NCBI RefSeq assembly: GCF_005938655.1
Contig: NZ_VCQT01000045.1
Span: forward strand, 310,001 to 374,000
Direction of reading: 5' to 3'
From: Alloalcanivorax gelatiniphagus
GTDB taxonomy: Bacteria; Pseudomonadota; Gammaproteobacteria; Pseudomonadales; Alcanivoracaceae
Length of the DNA: 64,000 bases
Shown: in pieces, positions 26,663 to 34,793 of the stretch
Numbering within the stretch: position 1 is the first letter of the stretch
How the letters are laid out: each line of letters starts with the position of its first letter
Notes under the pieces: model-generated
Seen by the model: the letters and a program-made list of their open reading frames with translations, nothing else
Told to the model about the DNA's origin: nothing
The model's database searches: none
Translations under genes and position numbers: made by a program

Positions 26663-26995
26663 ATGCCCGCTCCTTATCGTCCCTCTCCGGCGGCCCGCCG
26701 AGCCTTGCGGAAACTGGGCGAGGATATCCGCGAAGCCCGCCTGCGCCGTAATCTGTCCATGGAAATCGTGGCCGAGCGCGCCGCGACTTCCCGCGCCACC
26801 CTGACCCGTCTGGAGAAGGGGGACACGGCGGTGAGCGTCGGGATTCTGGCCGGTGTGCTGCAGGCCCTGGGCATGCTGCCCCGGCTGGCGGACCTGGCCG
26901 ACAGCGCCAAGGACCCCCAAGGGCTTGAGATCAGTCGGGAATCGCTGCGCCAGCGGGCCTCATCGCCGCGTCCGAGGGTCGACAAGGATGAGTGA
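26663..26995 (+). CDS. hipB: HipB-like XRE antitoxin
   Basis: The 110-residue protein has a Cro/C1-type helix-turn-helix (LGEDIREARLRRNLSMEIVA, then TSRATLTRLEKGD) and a proline/arginine-rich C-terminus. It overlaps hipA by 8 bases, so it is the antitoxin and repressor of the pair. I take ATG 26663, at the edge of the 53-bp palindrome; an earlier in-frame ATG at 26642 lies inside the palindrome and has no better ribosome-binding site. Shine-Dalgarno support is weak for both. Confidence 0.82.
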   Translation: MPAPYRPSPAARRALRKLGEDIREARLRRNLSMEIVAERAATSRATLTRLEKGDTAVSVGILAGVLQALGMLPRLADLADSAKDPQGLEISRESLRQRASSPRPRVDKDE

Positions 26996-28235
26996 CGTCG
27001 AGGTGTTTCTGGATTGGCGGCGCCGGAATTGTCGCGTTGGCCTGTTGCGCCGCCATGCCAGCCGGGGCCGGGAAACAGTGACCTTCGAGTACGCGCCGGA
27101 GTGGTTGGCGGCGGACCACCGCTTTTCCATGGACCCGGCGCTGCCGGTGGGGCCGGGCCTGTTTCGCCCCCCGGCGGGCGCGGAAATGTTCGGCACCCTG
27201 GGCGATTCCGCGCCGGACACCTGGGGCCGCATGCTGATGCGCCGCCGGGAACGGCGCGCGGCGGAACGGGAAGGCCGGGCGGTGCGCACCCTCCACGAGA
27301 CCGACTTTCTGCTCGGTGTCTCGGACCAGACCCGGCTTGGCGCGCTGCGCTTTCGGTGGGAAGGGGACGAGGTCTTTCAGGCGCCTCAGTCCCGGGGCGT
27401 GCCGGACCTGCTTGCATTGGGGGATTTGCTCGGAGCTTCGGAGCGGATCGTTCGCGGTGACGAGACCGATGACGACCTGCGCATGATCTTCGCGCCAGGC
27501 TCTTCGCTGGGTGGCGCCCGCCCCAAGGCGTCCGTGATTGATCAGCACGGACGGCTGGCGATCGCCAAGTTCCCCAAGGAAACCGACGAGTATTCCCTGG
27601 AACGCTGGGAGGCCATCACCCTGGATCTCGCGGAGCGGGCGGGGATCCGCGCGGCCGACCACGAATTGCATGAAGTGGCCGGGCGGCCGATCTTGTTGTC
27701 CCGCCGATTCGACCGCGACGGTGATGAGCGGATTCCTTTCCTGTCGGCCATGTCGATGACCGAGCACCGGGATGGCGAACGGGGCAGCTATCTGGAGATC
27801 GTCGATGCTCTTGCCGAGCAAGGCGCGAGTGCCCGCGAGGATCGCCGGGAACTGTTCCGGCGAGTGGCGTTTTCCATCCTGGTTTCCAACGTGGACGATC
27901 ATCTGCGCAATCACGGATTCTTGTGGCAAGGCGGGGCCGGCTGGTCCCTGTCGCCGGCCTATGACCTCAACCCCACGCCCCAGGATATGAAAGCCCGCGT
28001 ATTGGCCACCAACATCGATCTGGATGATGGCACCTGCTCCATCGAATTGCTGCGCTCCGTGGCGGACGAATTTTCCCTCAAACTGACGGAAGCGGATGCG
28101 TGCATTCGGGAAGTGGCGGAGGCGTGTCAGGGTTGGCGTGATGCGGCGAAAAAGCGGGGCGCCCCCGCCGCCGAAATCAAGCGCATGGAAAGCGCCTTCG
28201 AGCATGAGGACCTGGCCATCGCCAGCGGTTTGTAG
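26988..28235 (+). CDS. hipA: HipA-family serine/threonine kinase toxin
   Basis: The 415-residue protein is a HipA kinase: N-terminal couple_hipA-like domain, a glycine-rich nucleotide loop GSSLGGARPK (171-180), the catalytic block NVDDHLRNHGFL with D303 and N308, and the magnesium Asp D326 in SPAYDLNP. E. coli HipA phosphorylates glutamyl-tRNA synthetase and causes growth arrest; other family members target other synthetases, so the substrate here is open. All key residues are present, so it looks active. ATG 26988 overlaps the hipB end and follows AAGGATG; the upstream frame to 26853 is antisense-like sequence inside hipB. Confidence 0.88.
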   Translation: MSDVEVFLDWRRRNCRVGLLRRHASRGRETVTFEYAPEWLAADHRFSMDPALPVGPGLFRPPAGAEMFGTLGDSAPDTWGRMLMRRRERRAAEREGRAVRTLHETDFLLGVSDQTRLGALRFRWEGDEVFQAPQSRGVPDLLALGDLLGASERIVRGDETDDDLRMIFAPGSSLGGARPKASVIDQHGRLAIAKFPKETDEYSLERWEAITLDLAERAGIRAADHELHEVAGRPILLSRRFDRDGDERIPFLSAMSMTEHRDGERGSYLEIVDALAEQGASAREDRRELFRRVAFSILVSNVDDHLRNHGFLWQGGAGWSLSPAYDLNPTPQDMKARVLATNIDLDDGTCSIELLRSVADEFSLKLTEADACIREVAEACQGWRDAAKKRGAPAAEIKRMESAFEHEDLAIASGL

Positions 28236-28243
28236 AAGCGGTG

Positions 28244-28663
28244 TTACGAGTTCCAGGGATTGATCAAAGGAATGCCGAGGGGTTCGAAGTCCTTGGTGTT
28301 GCGGGTGGCCAGGGTGGCGCCGTGGGCGTGGCAGATGGCGGCGATCTGGCCGTCGGCCATGCTCACCGGGGTGCCGTTGCGCTCGGCCTGGGCTATTCGT
28401 TGTGAATAGTGGCTGGCGGCCAGGGCGTCGAAGGGCAGCAAGCGGCCGTGGAATTCCTGATCGAACAGCTCGGCGGCGAGCATCGCCAGGGTGCGTTGCC
28501 GGCGGCCGGCGGGCAGGCGCTCGATGCCGTACAGAATCTCCGCCACGGTGATGCTGGTGGTGGCCACGTCCCCGGCCGGTTGCCGGTCCAGCCACGCCAC
28601 CACCGCCGGGTTCGGCGCCGGGCGCATCAGCTCGGACAGCACATTGGTGTCCAGGACGATCAC
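28244..28663 (-). CDS. fitB: FitB/VapC-family PIN-domain ribonuclease toxin
   Basis: The 139-residue PIN domain protein has the conserved acidic residues: D5 in IVLDTNVLSELMR, E41 in ITVAEILYGIERLP, and a C-terminal MADGQIAAICHAHGATLATRNTKDF with the remaining Asp pair. PIN toxins cleave RNA, often tRNA, until neutralised. It overlaps the end of the FitA gene by four bases, so the two are coupled. It converges with hipA, giving two toxin-antitoxin loci back to back with only 8 bases between their ends. Confidence 0.9.
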   Translation of the reverse strand: MIVLDTNVLSELMRPAPNPAVVAWLDRQPAGDVATTSITVAEILYGIERLPAGRRQRTLAMLAAELFDQEFHGRLLPFDALAASHYSQRIAQAERNGTPVSMADGQIAAICHAHGATLATRNTKDFEPLGIPLINPWNS

Positions 28664-28905
28664 GGTTCCATGTCCGCCGGCCGTGGCGGGTCGCGGCGCT
28701 CGGGCAGCTCCAGCTCCTGGCCGTCGTAGGCGGCGAAGCGGTCGCGGATGCGGCTGCCCAGGCCCTGTTCCGCCGCCGGCTCGCTCAACGCCCGGCGCAG
28801 AATCCGCCGTACTTCCTCTTCCATGGAATGCCCGTGCCGGGCGGCCTCCAGCCGCAGGCGCTGTTTCAGGTCGTCATCGATATTACGGACCGTCAGAGTG
28901 CTCAT
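28660..28905 (-). CDS. fitA: FitA-like ribbon-helix-helix antitoxin
   Basis: The 81-residue protein begins MSTLTVRNIDDDLKQRLR, the ribbon-helix-helix fold of FitA, followed by the HGHSMEEEVRRILRRAL helix and an acidic tail that blocks the PIN active site. FitA binds DNA as a complex with FitB and represses its own operon. The start at 28905 has GAGGAG 8 bases upstream; the earlier in-frame start is not needed. A 12-bp perfect inverted repeat lies 15 bases upstream. Confidence 0.88.
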   Translation of the reverse strand: MSTLTVRNIDDDLKQRLRLEAARHGHSMEEEVRRILRRALSEPAAEQGLGSRIRDRFAAYDGQELELPERRDPPRPADMEP

Positions 28906-28920
28906 CGGCGTTCTCCTCAA

Positions 28921-28954
28921 TGAATGACAGCAATGCTATCACTGCTGTCATTCA
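28921..28954. promoter_or_regulatory. fitAB operator
   Basis: TGAATGACAGCA and TGCTGTCATTCA are perfect inverse copies with a ten-base spacer. The element lies just upstream of the fitA ribosome-binding site and is the expected autorepression site for FitA/FitB. Confidence 0.75.
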
Positions 28955-28980
28955 GAGGAAAGCACCCACCGGGCGGCCGC

Positions 28981-30168
28981 TCAGGCCCGCGCCGGTTCCG
29001 GCGGCGTGGTGCCGCCGGGAAAGGCCAGCCGCAGGTTGTTCAGCCAGGTGGTGCCGAACTGCCGCCACAGGGACGCGGAGTTGTAGGGCAAGCCATAGCG
29101 GTCCGCCAGGGCTTTCACCCGGGGCGCCACTTCCGGATAGCGGTTGCTGCACAGGTCCGGGAACAGATGGTGCTCGATCTGGTGGCTCAGGTTGCCGGAC
29201 ATCACATGGAACAACGGGCCGCCGGTGATATTGGCGGAGCCCAGCAGCTGGCGCAGGTACCACTGACCGCGGGATTCCCCTTCGGTCTGCTCCTGGGTGA
29301 AGTGGTACACCCCGTCGGGGAAGTGCCCGCAGAAGATGATCATGAACGCCCAGATATTGCGCATGATGTTGGCCACCGCGTTGGCCGCCGCCACCAGGAG
29401 GAACACGGTGAGCGGCGATTCCGGCACCACCAGGGAAATCGGCAGCGCCACCAGGGCGGCCAGCCCCGGCCACATGATGTAGTCCTTGCGCACCTGGCCC
29501 CACACCTTGCGGCCGATATGCTTCATCAGCGGGCGGATGTCGCGGTGCTTCTTGCGGCCTTCGACCACATCGACAATGGCCTGCTCGTGCAGCGCCACGC
29601 CTTCCTCGAACAGCAGCATCAGCAGCACGAAGTACACCGGCTGCAGCAGGTAGGCGGGCTTCCACGGCTGGCGCGGGGTCACGCGCATGATGCCGTAGCC
29701 CACGTCCAGATCCTTGTCCAGCACGTTGGTCCAGGTGTGGTGCACCACGTTATGGGAGTGCATCCAGCGGTCCGAGGGGCTCATGGTGTCCCACTCCCAG
29801 GTGTTGGACTGGATCTCCGGGTCCTTCATCCAGTCCCACTGGGCGTGCAGCACATTGTGGGCGATTTCCATGTTCTCCAGGATCTTGGCCAGACCCAGCA
29901 GGATCACGCCCAGGGCCATGACGATCAGCGTGGACGGCCAGCCGGCCAGGGCGTGGCCCCAGGCCGGCAGCAGGAACAGGCTGGCGTAGATCACCAGCCG
30001 GCCCAGCAGCGCCATGCTGCGCTGGGTGCGGATCAGCCGGAGAATGTAGAGCCGGTCCTTTTCCCCCCGGGATTCCAGGGTTTCATAGTAGATGGCGTCC
30101 ATTTCCCGACCAAACTCGTCGATCTGTTCTTCGGTGAGATCCACCGGAAGGGGTCGTTTCGTGCTCAT
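28981..30168 (-). CDS. Membrane fatty acyl desaturase
   Basis: The 395-residue integral membrane protein has the three histidine boxes of the acyl-lipid/acyl-CoA desaturases: HNVLHAQWD, HNVVHHTW and HQIEHHLFPD, which bind the di-iron centre. Helices surround them near residues 55-95, 195-240 and 260-285. The family introduces a double bond into saturated acyl chains using electrons from a reductase; the Pseudomonas homologue pair is DesB with its reductase. The start at 30168 has AGGAGGC upstream, and the earlier frame to 30231 is rejected. The reductase gene ends 27 bases before this start, so reductase and desaturase are cotranscribed. Confidence 0.87.
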   Translation of the reverse strand: MSTKRPLPVDLTEEQIDEFGREMDAIYYETLESRGEKDRLYILRLIRTQRSMALLGRLVIYASLFLLPAWGHALAGWPSTLIVMALGVILLGLAKILENMEIAHNVLHAQWDWMKDPEIQSNTWEWDTMSPSDRWMHSHNVVHHTWTNVLDKDLDVGYGIMRVTPRQPWKPAYLLQPVYFVLLMLLFEEGVALHEQAIVDVVEGRKKHRDIRPLMKHIGRKVWGQVRKDYIMWPGLAALVALPISLVVPESPLTVFLLVAAANAVANIMRNIWAFMIIFCGHFPDGVYHFTQEQTEGESRGQWYLRQLLGSANITGGPLFHVMSGNLSHQIEHHLFPDLCSNRYPEVAPRVKALADRYGLPYNSASLWRQFGTTWLNNLRLAFPGGTTPPEPARA

Positions 30169-30194
30169 AGTTTGCCTCCTGGGCCTGATGGGCC

Positions 30195-31307
30195 CTAAAG
30201 CGCCAGTTCGCAGTCCCCGGCGGCCGCGCACACGCAGACCTGTACGATGGCGCCGGGTTCGTTAATGAAGTCGCCGCTGCGCAGGTCGCGCACGCAGCCG
30301 GATTGCAGGGTGGTGTTGCAGGTATGGCAGATGCCCATGCGGCAGCCGTGGGGCGGGTTAAGCCCGGCGTCCTCGGCCACGCGCAGCAGGTTGGTCTCGC
30401 CGTCCGCGTCCACGTCCAGGTCGCTGTCGGCGAAGCGCACCCGACCGCCCACGGCGTCGTCGGGAATCGGCGCGAAGTCGGCGCGGAACCGCTCGATGTG
30501 CAGGCGCTGGCTCAGGCCGGCCTCTTCCCAGGTGCGCTCCAGGGCGGCCAGCAGGGCCGGCGGGCCACAGGCGTAGCAGTCCCGCTCGCGCCAGTCTGGG
30601 CACAGCCGCTCCAGCTGCGCCTCGGTGAAGTGGTTCTGGTCCTCCGGCGCCTGCCGGGTGTGCACCTCGTGCAGGTGGTAGTGGGCCTGCTCCTGGTCCA
30701 GCCGGCGCAGTTCGCGGCCGAAGATGGTGTCGAATTCATGGGGCGCGTAGTGGATATGCACGGTATCCGGCAGCCGCTCCTGGGCGATCAGGCTGCGCAC
30801 CATGCTCATGGCCGGGGTGATGCCGCTGCCGGCGGTGATAAACAGGGGCTGCACCGGCGAGGCGTCCGGCAGGTAGAACTCGCCCTGGGGCAGCCCCACC
30901 GGAATGAAATCGCCCACCTTCAGGTTACGCACGATATGGTGCGACAGGCGCCCACCGTCGATCTTCTTCACGGTGATGGTGAAGCAGCCGTCGTCGCGCT
31001 CCGGCGGCGAGGAAATGGTATAGGTGCGGGTGTAGTGCCGGCCGTCCACCGGAATGCCCACCCGGATGTGCTGGCCCGGCCGGTGCAGCCGCCAGTTGCT
31101 GCCGGGCTTCAGGGTCACGGTGCGGGCATCGCGGGTCTCGTCCCACACGTCCACCACCCGGGCATGCATGCGGTGGGTGGTCCACAGCGGGTTCACCAGC
31201 TCCACGTAGTGTGAGGTGCGCAGCGGGAACGCGAACATATCGCTGATCGCGGACAGCCGCGTCAGCCAACGCCTGGGTGCCTTGCCTTGCGGTACCGGGG
31301 TGGTCAT
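30195..31307 (-). CDS. Ferredoxin-type oxidoreductase partner of the desaturase
   Basis: The 370-residue protein has an FAD-binding domain (HYTRTYTISSPPE), an NAD(P)-binding domain (LFITAGSGITPAMSMVRSL and a CGPPALL motif) and a C-terminal plant-type 2Fe-2S ferredoxin domain. The cluster cysteines are in HGCRMGICHTCNTTL and VCVCAAAG. It passes electrons from NAD(P)H through FAD and 2Fe-2S to the desaturase downstream. ATG 31307 follows AGGAGGC. A palindrome of the FabR/DesT kind lies 48 bases upstream, suggesting control by membrane lipid saturation; that link is inferred. Confidence 0.88.
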   Translation of the reverse strand: MTTPVPQGKAPRRWLTRLSAISDMFAFPLRTSHYVELVNPLWTTHRMHARVVDVWDETRDARTVTLKPGSNWRLHRPGQHIRVGIPVDGRHYTRTYTISSPPERDDGCFTITVKKIDGGRLSHHIVRNLKVGDFIPVGLPQGEFYLPDASPVQPLFITAGSGITPAMSMVRSLIAQERLPDTVHIHYAPHEFDTIFGRELRRLDQEQAHYHLHEVHTRQAPEDQNHFTEAQLERLCPDWRERDCYACGPPALLAALERTWEEAGLSQRLHIERFRADFAPIPDDAVGGRVRFADSDLDVDADGETNLLRVAEDAGLNPPHGCRMGICHTCNTTLQSGCVRDLRSGDFINEPGAIVQVCVCAAAGDCELAL

Positions 31308-31354
31308 GTCTGCCTCCTGATCACCTTGTTATATTATCTGGACCATTGGTGTTT

Positions 31355-31370
31355 GTGTACAGATGTTCAC
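31355..31370. promoter_or_regulatory. FabR/DesT-like palindrome before the desaturase operon
   Basis: GTGTACAGATGTTCAC has inverse halves GTGTACA/TGTTCAC with one mismatch, close to the FabR/DesT half-site (GTACA...TGTTC). Position fits repression of the reductase-desaturase operon by a TetR-family fatty-acid sensor not encoded in this window. Confidence 0.5.
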
Positions 31371-31765
31371 AGTAACGGCAAAACGACCTTTTTGGAAGAC
31401 GGCAACTTTGTTCAACGGTGCCGCCGCGCCAATCGCTCCGGCGTGAAGGTCAATCCCCGGCAAATTCGCTATTGCTACGGAAGAGCCCGCCGGTCCCTGG
31501 GTGAGAGTCGCCGGGTAAAGCCCGGCGGGTAGAGGTTTGGAAACGGGTCGGCGAGGGCACGGATGCTGGCCGGGGAGTAGCCTTGATGCCATAGCGAGAC
31601 ATGGCGCTTCTGCGACGGCACAAACGCAACCGGTTGCGCGGCATCAAAGTCGATCAGCTCGCGCAGTACCCGGATCGGTTGCTGCAATGGCGACATGGTG
31701 GTCACCCCGTTGTTATTCTCCAGACTCATGGCAGCACCGGCTTAAGGCGACGTCAAGGAGAACCC
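31371..31765. other. Gap with one doubtful small frame
   Basis: No recognised gene is present between the desaturase operon promoter and the cytosine deaminase gene. A minus-strand frame of 84 codons at 31475-31729 is possible, but it has no good ribosome-binding site and resembles no family I know. The GC-rich repeats CCCGCCGG/CCGGCGGG at about 31492-31531 can form a hairpin, perhaps a terminator of a minus-strand transcript. Confidence 0.35.
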
Positions 31766-32224
31766 GTGAGCGACACTCTGAACTACCGCGCCCTGCTCCA
31801 GGTGGCCCTGGATCAGGCCCGCCAGGGGCTTGAGGAAGGGGGCATCCCCATCGGCGCGGCCCTGTTCGACGCCAACGGCACCCTGCTGGGGGCCGGGCAC
31901 AACCGGCGCATCCAGGAAGACGACCCTTCGGTGCACGCGGAGACCGACGCTTTCCGCAAGGCCGGCCGCCAGCGCCGCTACGGCGACAAGATCATGGTCA
32001 CCACCCTGGCCCCCTGTTTGTATTGCTGCGGCCTGGTGCGCCAGTTCCGCATCGGCACCGTGGTGGTGGGCGAGTCCGAGAATTTCCCCGGTGGTTTGGA
32101 CGAACTGCGCGACCACGGCGTGCGTGTTATCGAGCTGGACGATCCGGACTGCAGGGCCTTGCTCGCCGATTACATCCGCGCCCATCCGGACATCTGGAAC
32201 GAGGACATCGGCGAGGCCGACTAG
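31766..32224 (+). CDS. Yeast-type cytosine deaminase-like nucleoside/base deaminase
   Basis: The 152-residue protein has the zinc site HAETDA near residue 51 and [10 protein letters not shown] near residues 76-85 of the cytidine/cytosine deaminase fold. It also ends in WNEDIGEAD, the C-terminal motif of the fungal cytosine deaminase FCY1 family. Bacterial homologues are annotated nucleoside deaminases; cytosine to uracil is the likely reaction, but guanine or pterin are possible. The GTG at 31766 is preceded by AAGGAG, which fixes the start against the longer frame from 31601. A second, weaker deaminase gene lies at 34266. Confidence 0.82.
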   Translation: MSDTLNYRALLQVALDQARQGLEEGGIPIGAALFDANGTLLGAGHNRRIQEDDPSVHAETDAFRKAGRQRRYGDKIMVTTLAPCLYCCGLVRQFRIGTVVVGESENFPGGLDELRDHGVRVIELDDPDCRALLADYIRAHPDIWNEDIGEAD

Positions 32225-32319
32225 AACTCGCCAGGGCGGGCCCGTCAACGAAGCGTGAAGGGGGTGTTATAATGGCGCTTTTACGCGCCCCTGGCGCCCT
32301 TGCCTGGCCGAGAGAACCA

Positions 32320-32658
32320 ATGAGTGATTTGCCCGCCTGCCCGAAATGCAATTCCCCCTATACCTATGAAGATGGTGCCATGTTCGTGTGCCCGGAATGC
32401 GGCCACGAATGGAACAGCGCCGATCAAAAGGCCGCCGCGGAAGCGGACCTGATCCACGATGCCAACGGCAATGTGCTGGCCGACGGCGATACCGTCACCG
32501 TGATCAAGGACCTGAAAATCAAGGGCACCTCCTCGGTGGTCAAGGTCGGCACCAAGGTCAAGAACATCCGCCTGGTGGGCGGTGACCACGACATCGACTG
32601 CCGCATCGACGGCGTCGGCGCCATGAAGCTGAAATCGGAGTTCGTGAAGAAGGTCTGA
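32320..32658 (+). CDS. yjdM: YjdM/PhnA-family zinc-ribbon protein
   Basis: The 112-residue protein has two CxxC pairs of a zinc ribbon ([14 protein letters not shown] and VCPECGHEW) followed by the PhnA beta-rich domain ([20 protein letters not shown] and [13 protein letters not shown]). It is named for phosphonate utilisation but is not part of the phn C-P lyase operon; its role is unknown. The length matches the family (about 110 aa). ATG 32320 follows AGAGAACC. It stands between the deaminase and yghU, probably in the same run of genes. Confidence 0.92.
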   Translation: MSDLPACPKCNSPYTYEDGAMFVCPECGHEWNSADQKAAAEADLIHDANGNVLADGDTVTVIKDLKIKGTSSVVKVGTKVKNIRLVGGDHDIDCRIDGVGAMKLKSEFVKKV

Positions 32659-32803
32659 ACCCCGGCGGCGCTCGCCATCGGTGCGGCCTTTCGCCATGAT
32701 AGGAAACCTTTGCGGCGCCCCCGCTTCCCCGCCCGCCCGGGACGTTTTATGGTGCCGGGTCCGGCTCCGCGCCGCCTTCGTATCCGCACGGGAGAGATGC
32801 TTC

Positions 32804-33673
32804 ATGTCCGATGACACCTACACACCGCCCAAGGTCTGGAAATGGGAACCGGGCAACGGTGGGCGTTTCGCCAACATCAACCGTCCCATCGCCGGCCCCA
32901 CCCACGACAAGGAACTGCCGGTGGGCAAGCACCCGCTGCAGCTCTATTCCCTGGCCACCCCCAACGGGGTCAAGGTCACCGTGATGCTGGAGGAACTGCT
33001 GGCCCTGGGGCACTCCGGCGCTGAATACGACGCCTGGCTGATCAATATCGGCGAGGGCGACCAGTTTGGCAGTGGTTTCGTGGAGACCAATCCGAACTCC
33101 AAGATTCCCGCCATGATGGATCACAGCGAGACGCCGCCCCGCCGGGTGTTCGAGACCGGCTCCATCGTCCTGTACCTGGCGGAAAAATTCGGCGCCCTGA
33201 TTCCCGAGGGCGCGGCCCGCACCGAGTGCTTCAACTGGCTGTTCTGGCAGCAGGGCGCGGCGCCCTTCCTGGGCGGCGGCTTCGGCCACTTCTACGCCTA
33301 CGCGCCGGAGAAGTACCAGTACCCGATTGACCGCTACACCATGGAAGCGAAGCGCCAGCTCGACGTGCTGGATCGCCATCTGGCCGAGAACACCTGGCTG
33401 GCCGGTGACGAGTACTCCATCGCCGATATCGCCACCTGGCCCTGGTACGGGCAACTGGTGCTGGGCCGGCTCTACGACGCCGCCGAGTTTCTGGATGTGA
33501 CCAGCTACAAGAACGTGCTGCGCTGGGCCGAGGCCATCGACGCGCGGCCGGCGGTGAAGCGCGGCCGCATGGTCAACCGCAGTTTCGGTGACCCTTCCAC
33601 GCAGCTGCGAGAGCGCCACGACGCCTCCGACTTCGACACCCGCACCCAGGACAAAATCGGCGGCGGAGAATAA
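32804..33673 (+). CDS. yghU: YghU-type disulfide-bond oxidoreductase (GST superfamily)
   Basis: The 289-residue protein shows the YghU signature: an N-terminal extension KVWKWEPGNGGRFANINRP, the thioredoxin-fold domain with TPNGVKVTVMLEEL, PNSKIPAMMD and FETGSIVLYLAE, and the C-terminal helical GST domain (WLAGDEYSIADIATWPW). It reduces organic hydroperoxides and disulfides with glutathione as cofactor, in the cytoplasm. Length and conserved domain order match YghU (288 aa). The start at 32804 follows GGGAGAG. It may be cotranscribed with the unknown gene at 33681, which begins 7 bases later. Confidence 0.92.
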   Translation: MSDDTYTPPKVWKWEPGNGGRFANINRPIAGPTHDKELPVGKHPLQLYSLATPNGVKVTVMLEELLALGHSGAEYDAWLINIGEGDQFGSGFVETNPNSKIPAMMDHSETPPRRVFETGSIVLYLAEKFGALIPEGAARTECFNWLFWQQGAAPFLGGGFGHFYAYAPEKYQYPIDRYTMEAKRQLDVLDRHLAENTWLAGDEYSIADIATWPWYGQLVLGRLYDAAEFLDVTSYKNVLRWAEAIDARPAVKRGRMVNRSFGDPSTQLRERHDASDFDTRTQDKIGGGE

Positions 33674-33680
33674 CCCCTCC

Positions 33681-34220
33681 ATGAGCCGTTTTCTGCTGCG
33701 GCCCCGCAGCGGTATCAACGAAATCCGCCTTGGCGACCGGCCGGAAGCGGTGCGCCGGGCGGTGGGCCAGGAGCCGGAACACTGGCCGGCGCGGCAACAG
33801 TTCGGCATCGATTTCCCGGCCCGGGACCTGTTCTTCGATGGCGCCCTGGTGGTGCATTACGACGAACACCGGCGCGCCGAATGGATCGCCGCCGGCGACG
33901 GCCTGCCGCTGCGCCACGAAGGCCTGGACCTGTTCCAGGCCGCCGCCGACACGGTGCTGGTGCACCTGATGCAGTTCGGCACCCTGGAGGAAGACGACCA
34001 GGAACCCGGCCGCGCCTATGTGTTCCCCTCCCTGCAGCTGTCCCTGTGGCGACCGGACGATCCCCGCGTGCTGCAGGAAGAGCTGGCCGCCAGCGGCAAC
34101 GAAAAGGAACGGCGCGCCCTGCGCCAGGCCCTGGCCCGGGCCACCTTTTTCCAGCAGATCGCGGTGTTTTCCCAGGGCTACTGGGCCCCTCCCCTGGATC
34201 ACCGGCCGTCATCCGCATAG
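33681..34220 (+). CDS. Hypothetical protein beside yghU
   Basis: The 179-residue protein starts MSRFLLRPRSGINEIRLGDRPEAVRRAVG, shown here in part as the stretch ending VRRAVG. It has an acidic middle and no predicted membrane or export signal. I do not recognise the family; it resembles small proteins that respond to unknown ligands and could be a novel accessory to YghU. It starts 7 bases after the yghU stop, so it is likely cotranscribed. Codon use is GC-rich like its neighbours, so it is native. Confidence 0.55.
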   Translation: MSRFLLRPRSGINEIRLGDRPEAVRRAVGQEPEHWPARQQFGIDFPARDLFFDGALVVHYDEHRRAEWIAAGDGLPLRHEGLDLFQAAADTVLVHLMQFGTLEEDDQEPGRAYVFPSLQLSLWRPDDPRVLQEELAASGNEKERRALRQALARATFFQQIAVFSQGYWAPPLDHRPSSA

Positions 34221-34265
34221 CCCGCCGATCCCAAAACATCCCAACACGCCTGAAAAGGAGGTCCA

Positions 34266-34742
34266 ATGGCGATCACCCACACCGACCGCGCCCACCTGGA
34301 ACACTGCCTGGACCTGGCCGAACAGGCCCTGGAGGCCGGCGACCAGCCGTTCGGGTCCCTGCTGGTGGATGAAGATGGCACCATCCTGCTCGCCGCCCGC
34401 AACCGGGTCGGCGGCGGCGACCATACCCGGCACCCGGAATTCGAGATCGCCCGCTGGGCGGCGCAAAACCTGCCGGCGGAACGGCGCGCCCGCGCCACCG
34501 TCTACACCTCCGGGGAACACTGCCCGATGTGCGCCGCCGCCCATGCCTGGGTGGGTCTCGGGCCCATCGTCTATGCCAGCTCCGGCGAGCAGCTGCGCGG
34601 CTGGCTGGCGGAACTGGGCCTGCCCCCGGCGCCGGTGGCCGGCCTGTCGATTCGTCAGGTGGCACCGAGCGTGCCGGTGAAAGGCCCGGTACCGGATCTG
34701 TCCGAGCGGGTGCGTGCTTTGCACCTTCGGTATCGCGACTGA
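34266..34742 (+). CDS. CMP/dCMP-type deaminase-like protein
   Basis: The 158-residue protein has the deaminase fold with a zinc site in altered form: HPEFEIARWA replaces the common HAE motif, and SGEHCPMCAAAHAWVG supplies the PCxxC-type pair. The catalytic Glu is still present after the proline. The pattern DQPFGSLLVDEDGTI is typical of guanine/nucleoside deaminases. The start at 34266 follows AAAAGGAGG. The stop codon lies within a REP element, which supplies the last codons (RYRD). Substrate unknown. Confidence 0.72.
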   Translation: MAITHTDRAHLEHCLDLAEQALEAGDQPFGSLLVDEDGTILLAARNRVGGGDHTRHPEFEIARWAAQNLPAERRARATVYTSGEHCPMCAAAHAWVGLGPIVYASSGEQLRGWLAELGLPPAPVAGLSIRQVAPSVPVKGPVPDLSERVRALHLRYRD

Positions 34743-34784
34743 AGTCGCTCCTACGTCACCTGTAGGAGCGGCTTCAGCCGCGAT
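34731..34784. repeat. REP pair (BIME-like), copy 3
   Basis: TATCGCGACTGAAGTCGC and, 14 bases later, TGTAGGAGCGGCTTCAGCCG point in opposite directions to copies 1 and 2. The TGA in the first core is the stop of the deaminase gene at 34266. It lies between convergent genes and is followed by an A-rich run that would be a T-run for minus-strand transcripts. Confidence 0.87.
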
Positions 34785-34793
34785 AAAAAAAAC

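Noticed and set aside
28924-30198. Plus-strand frame opposite the desaturase
   Set aside because: The minus strand encodes three histidine boxes; the antisense frame has no recognisable feature.
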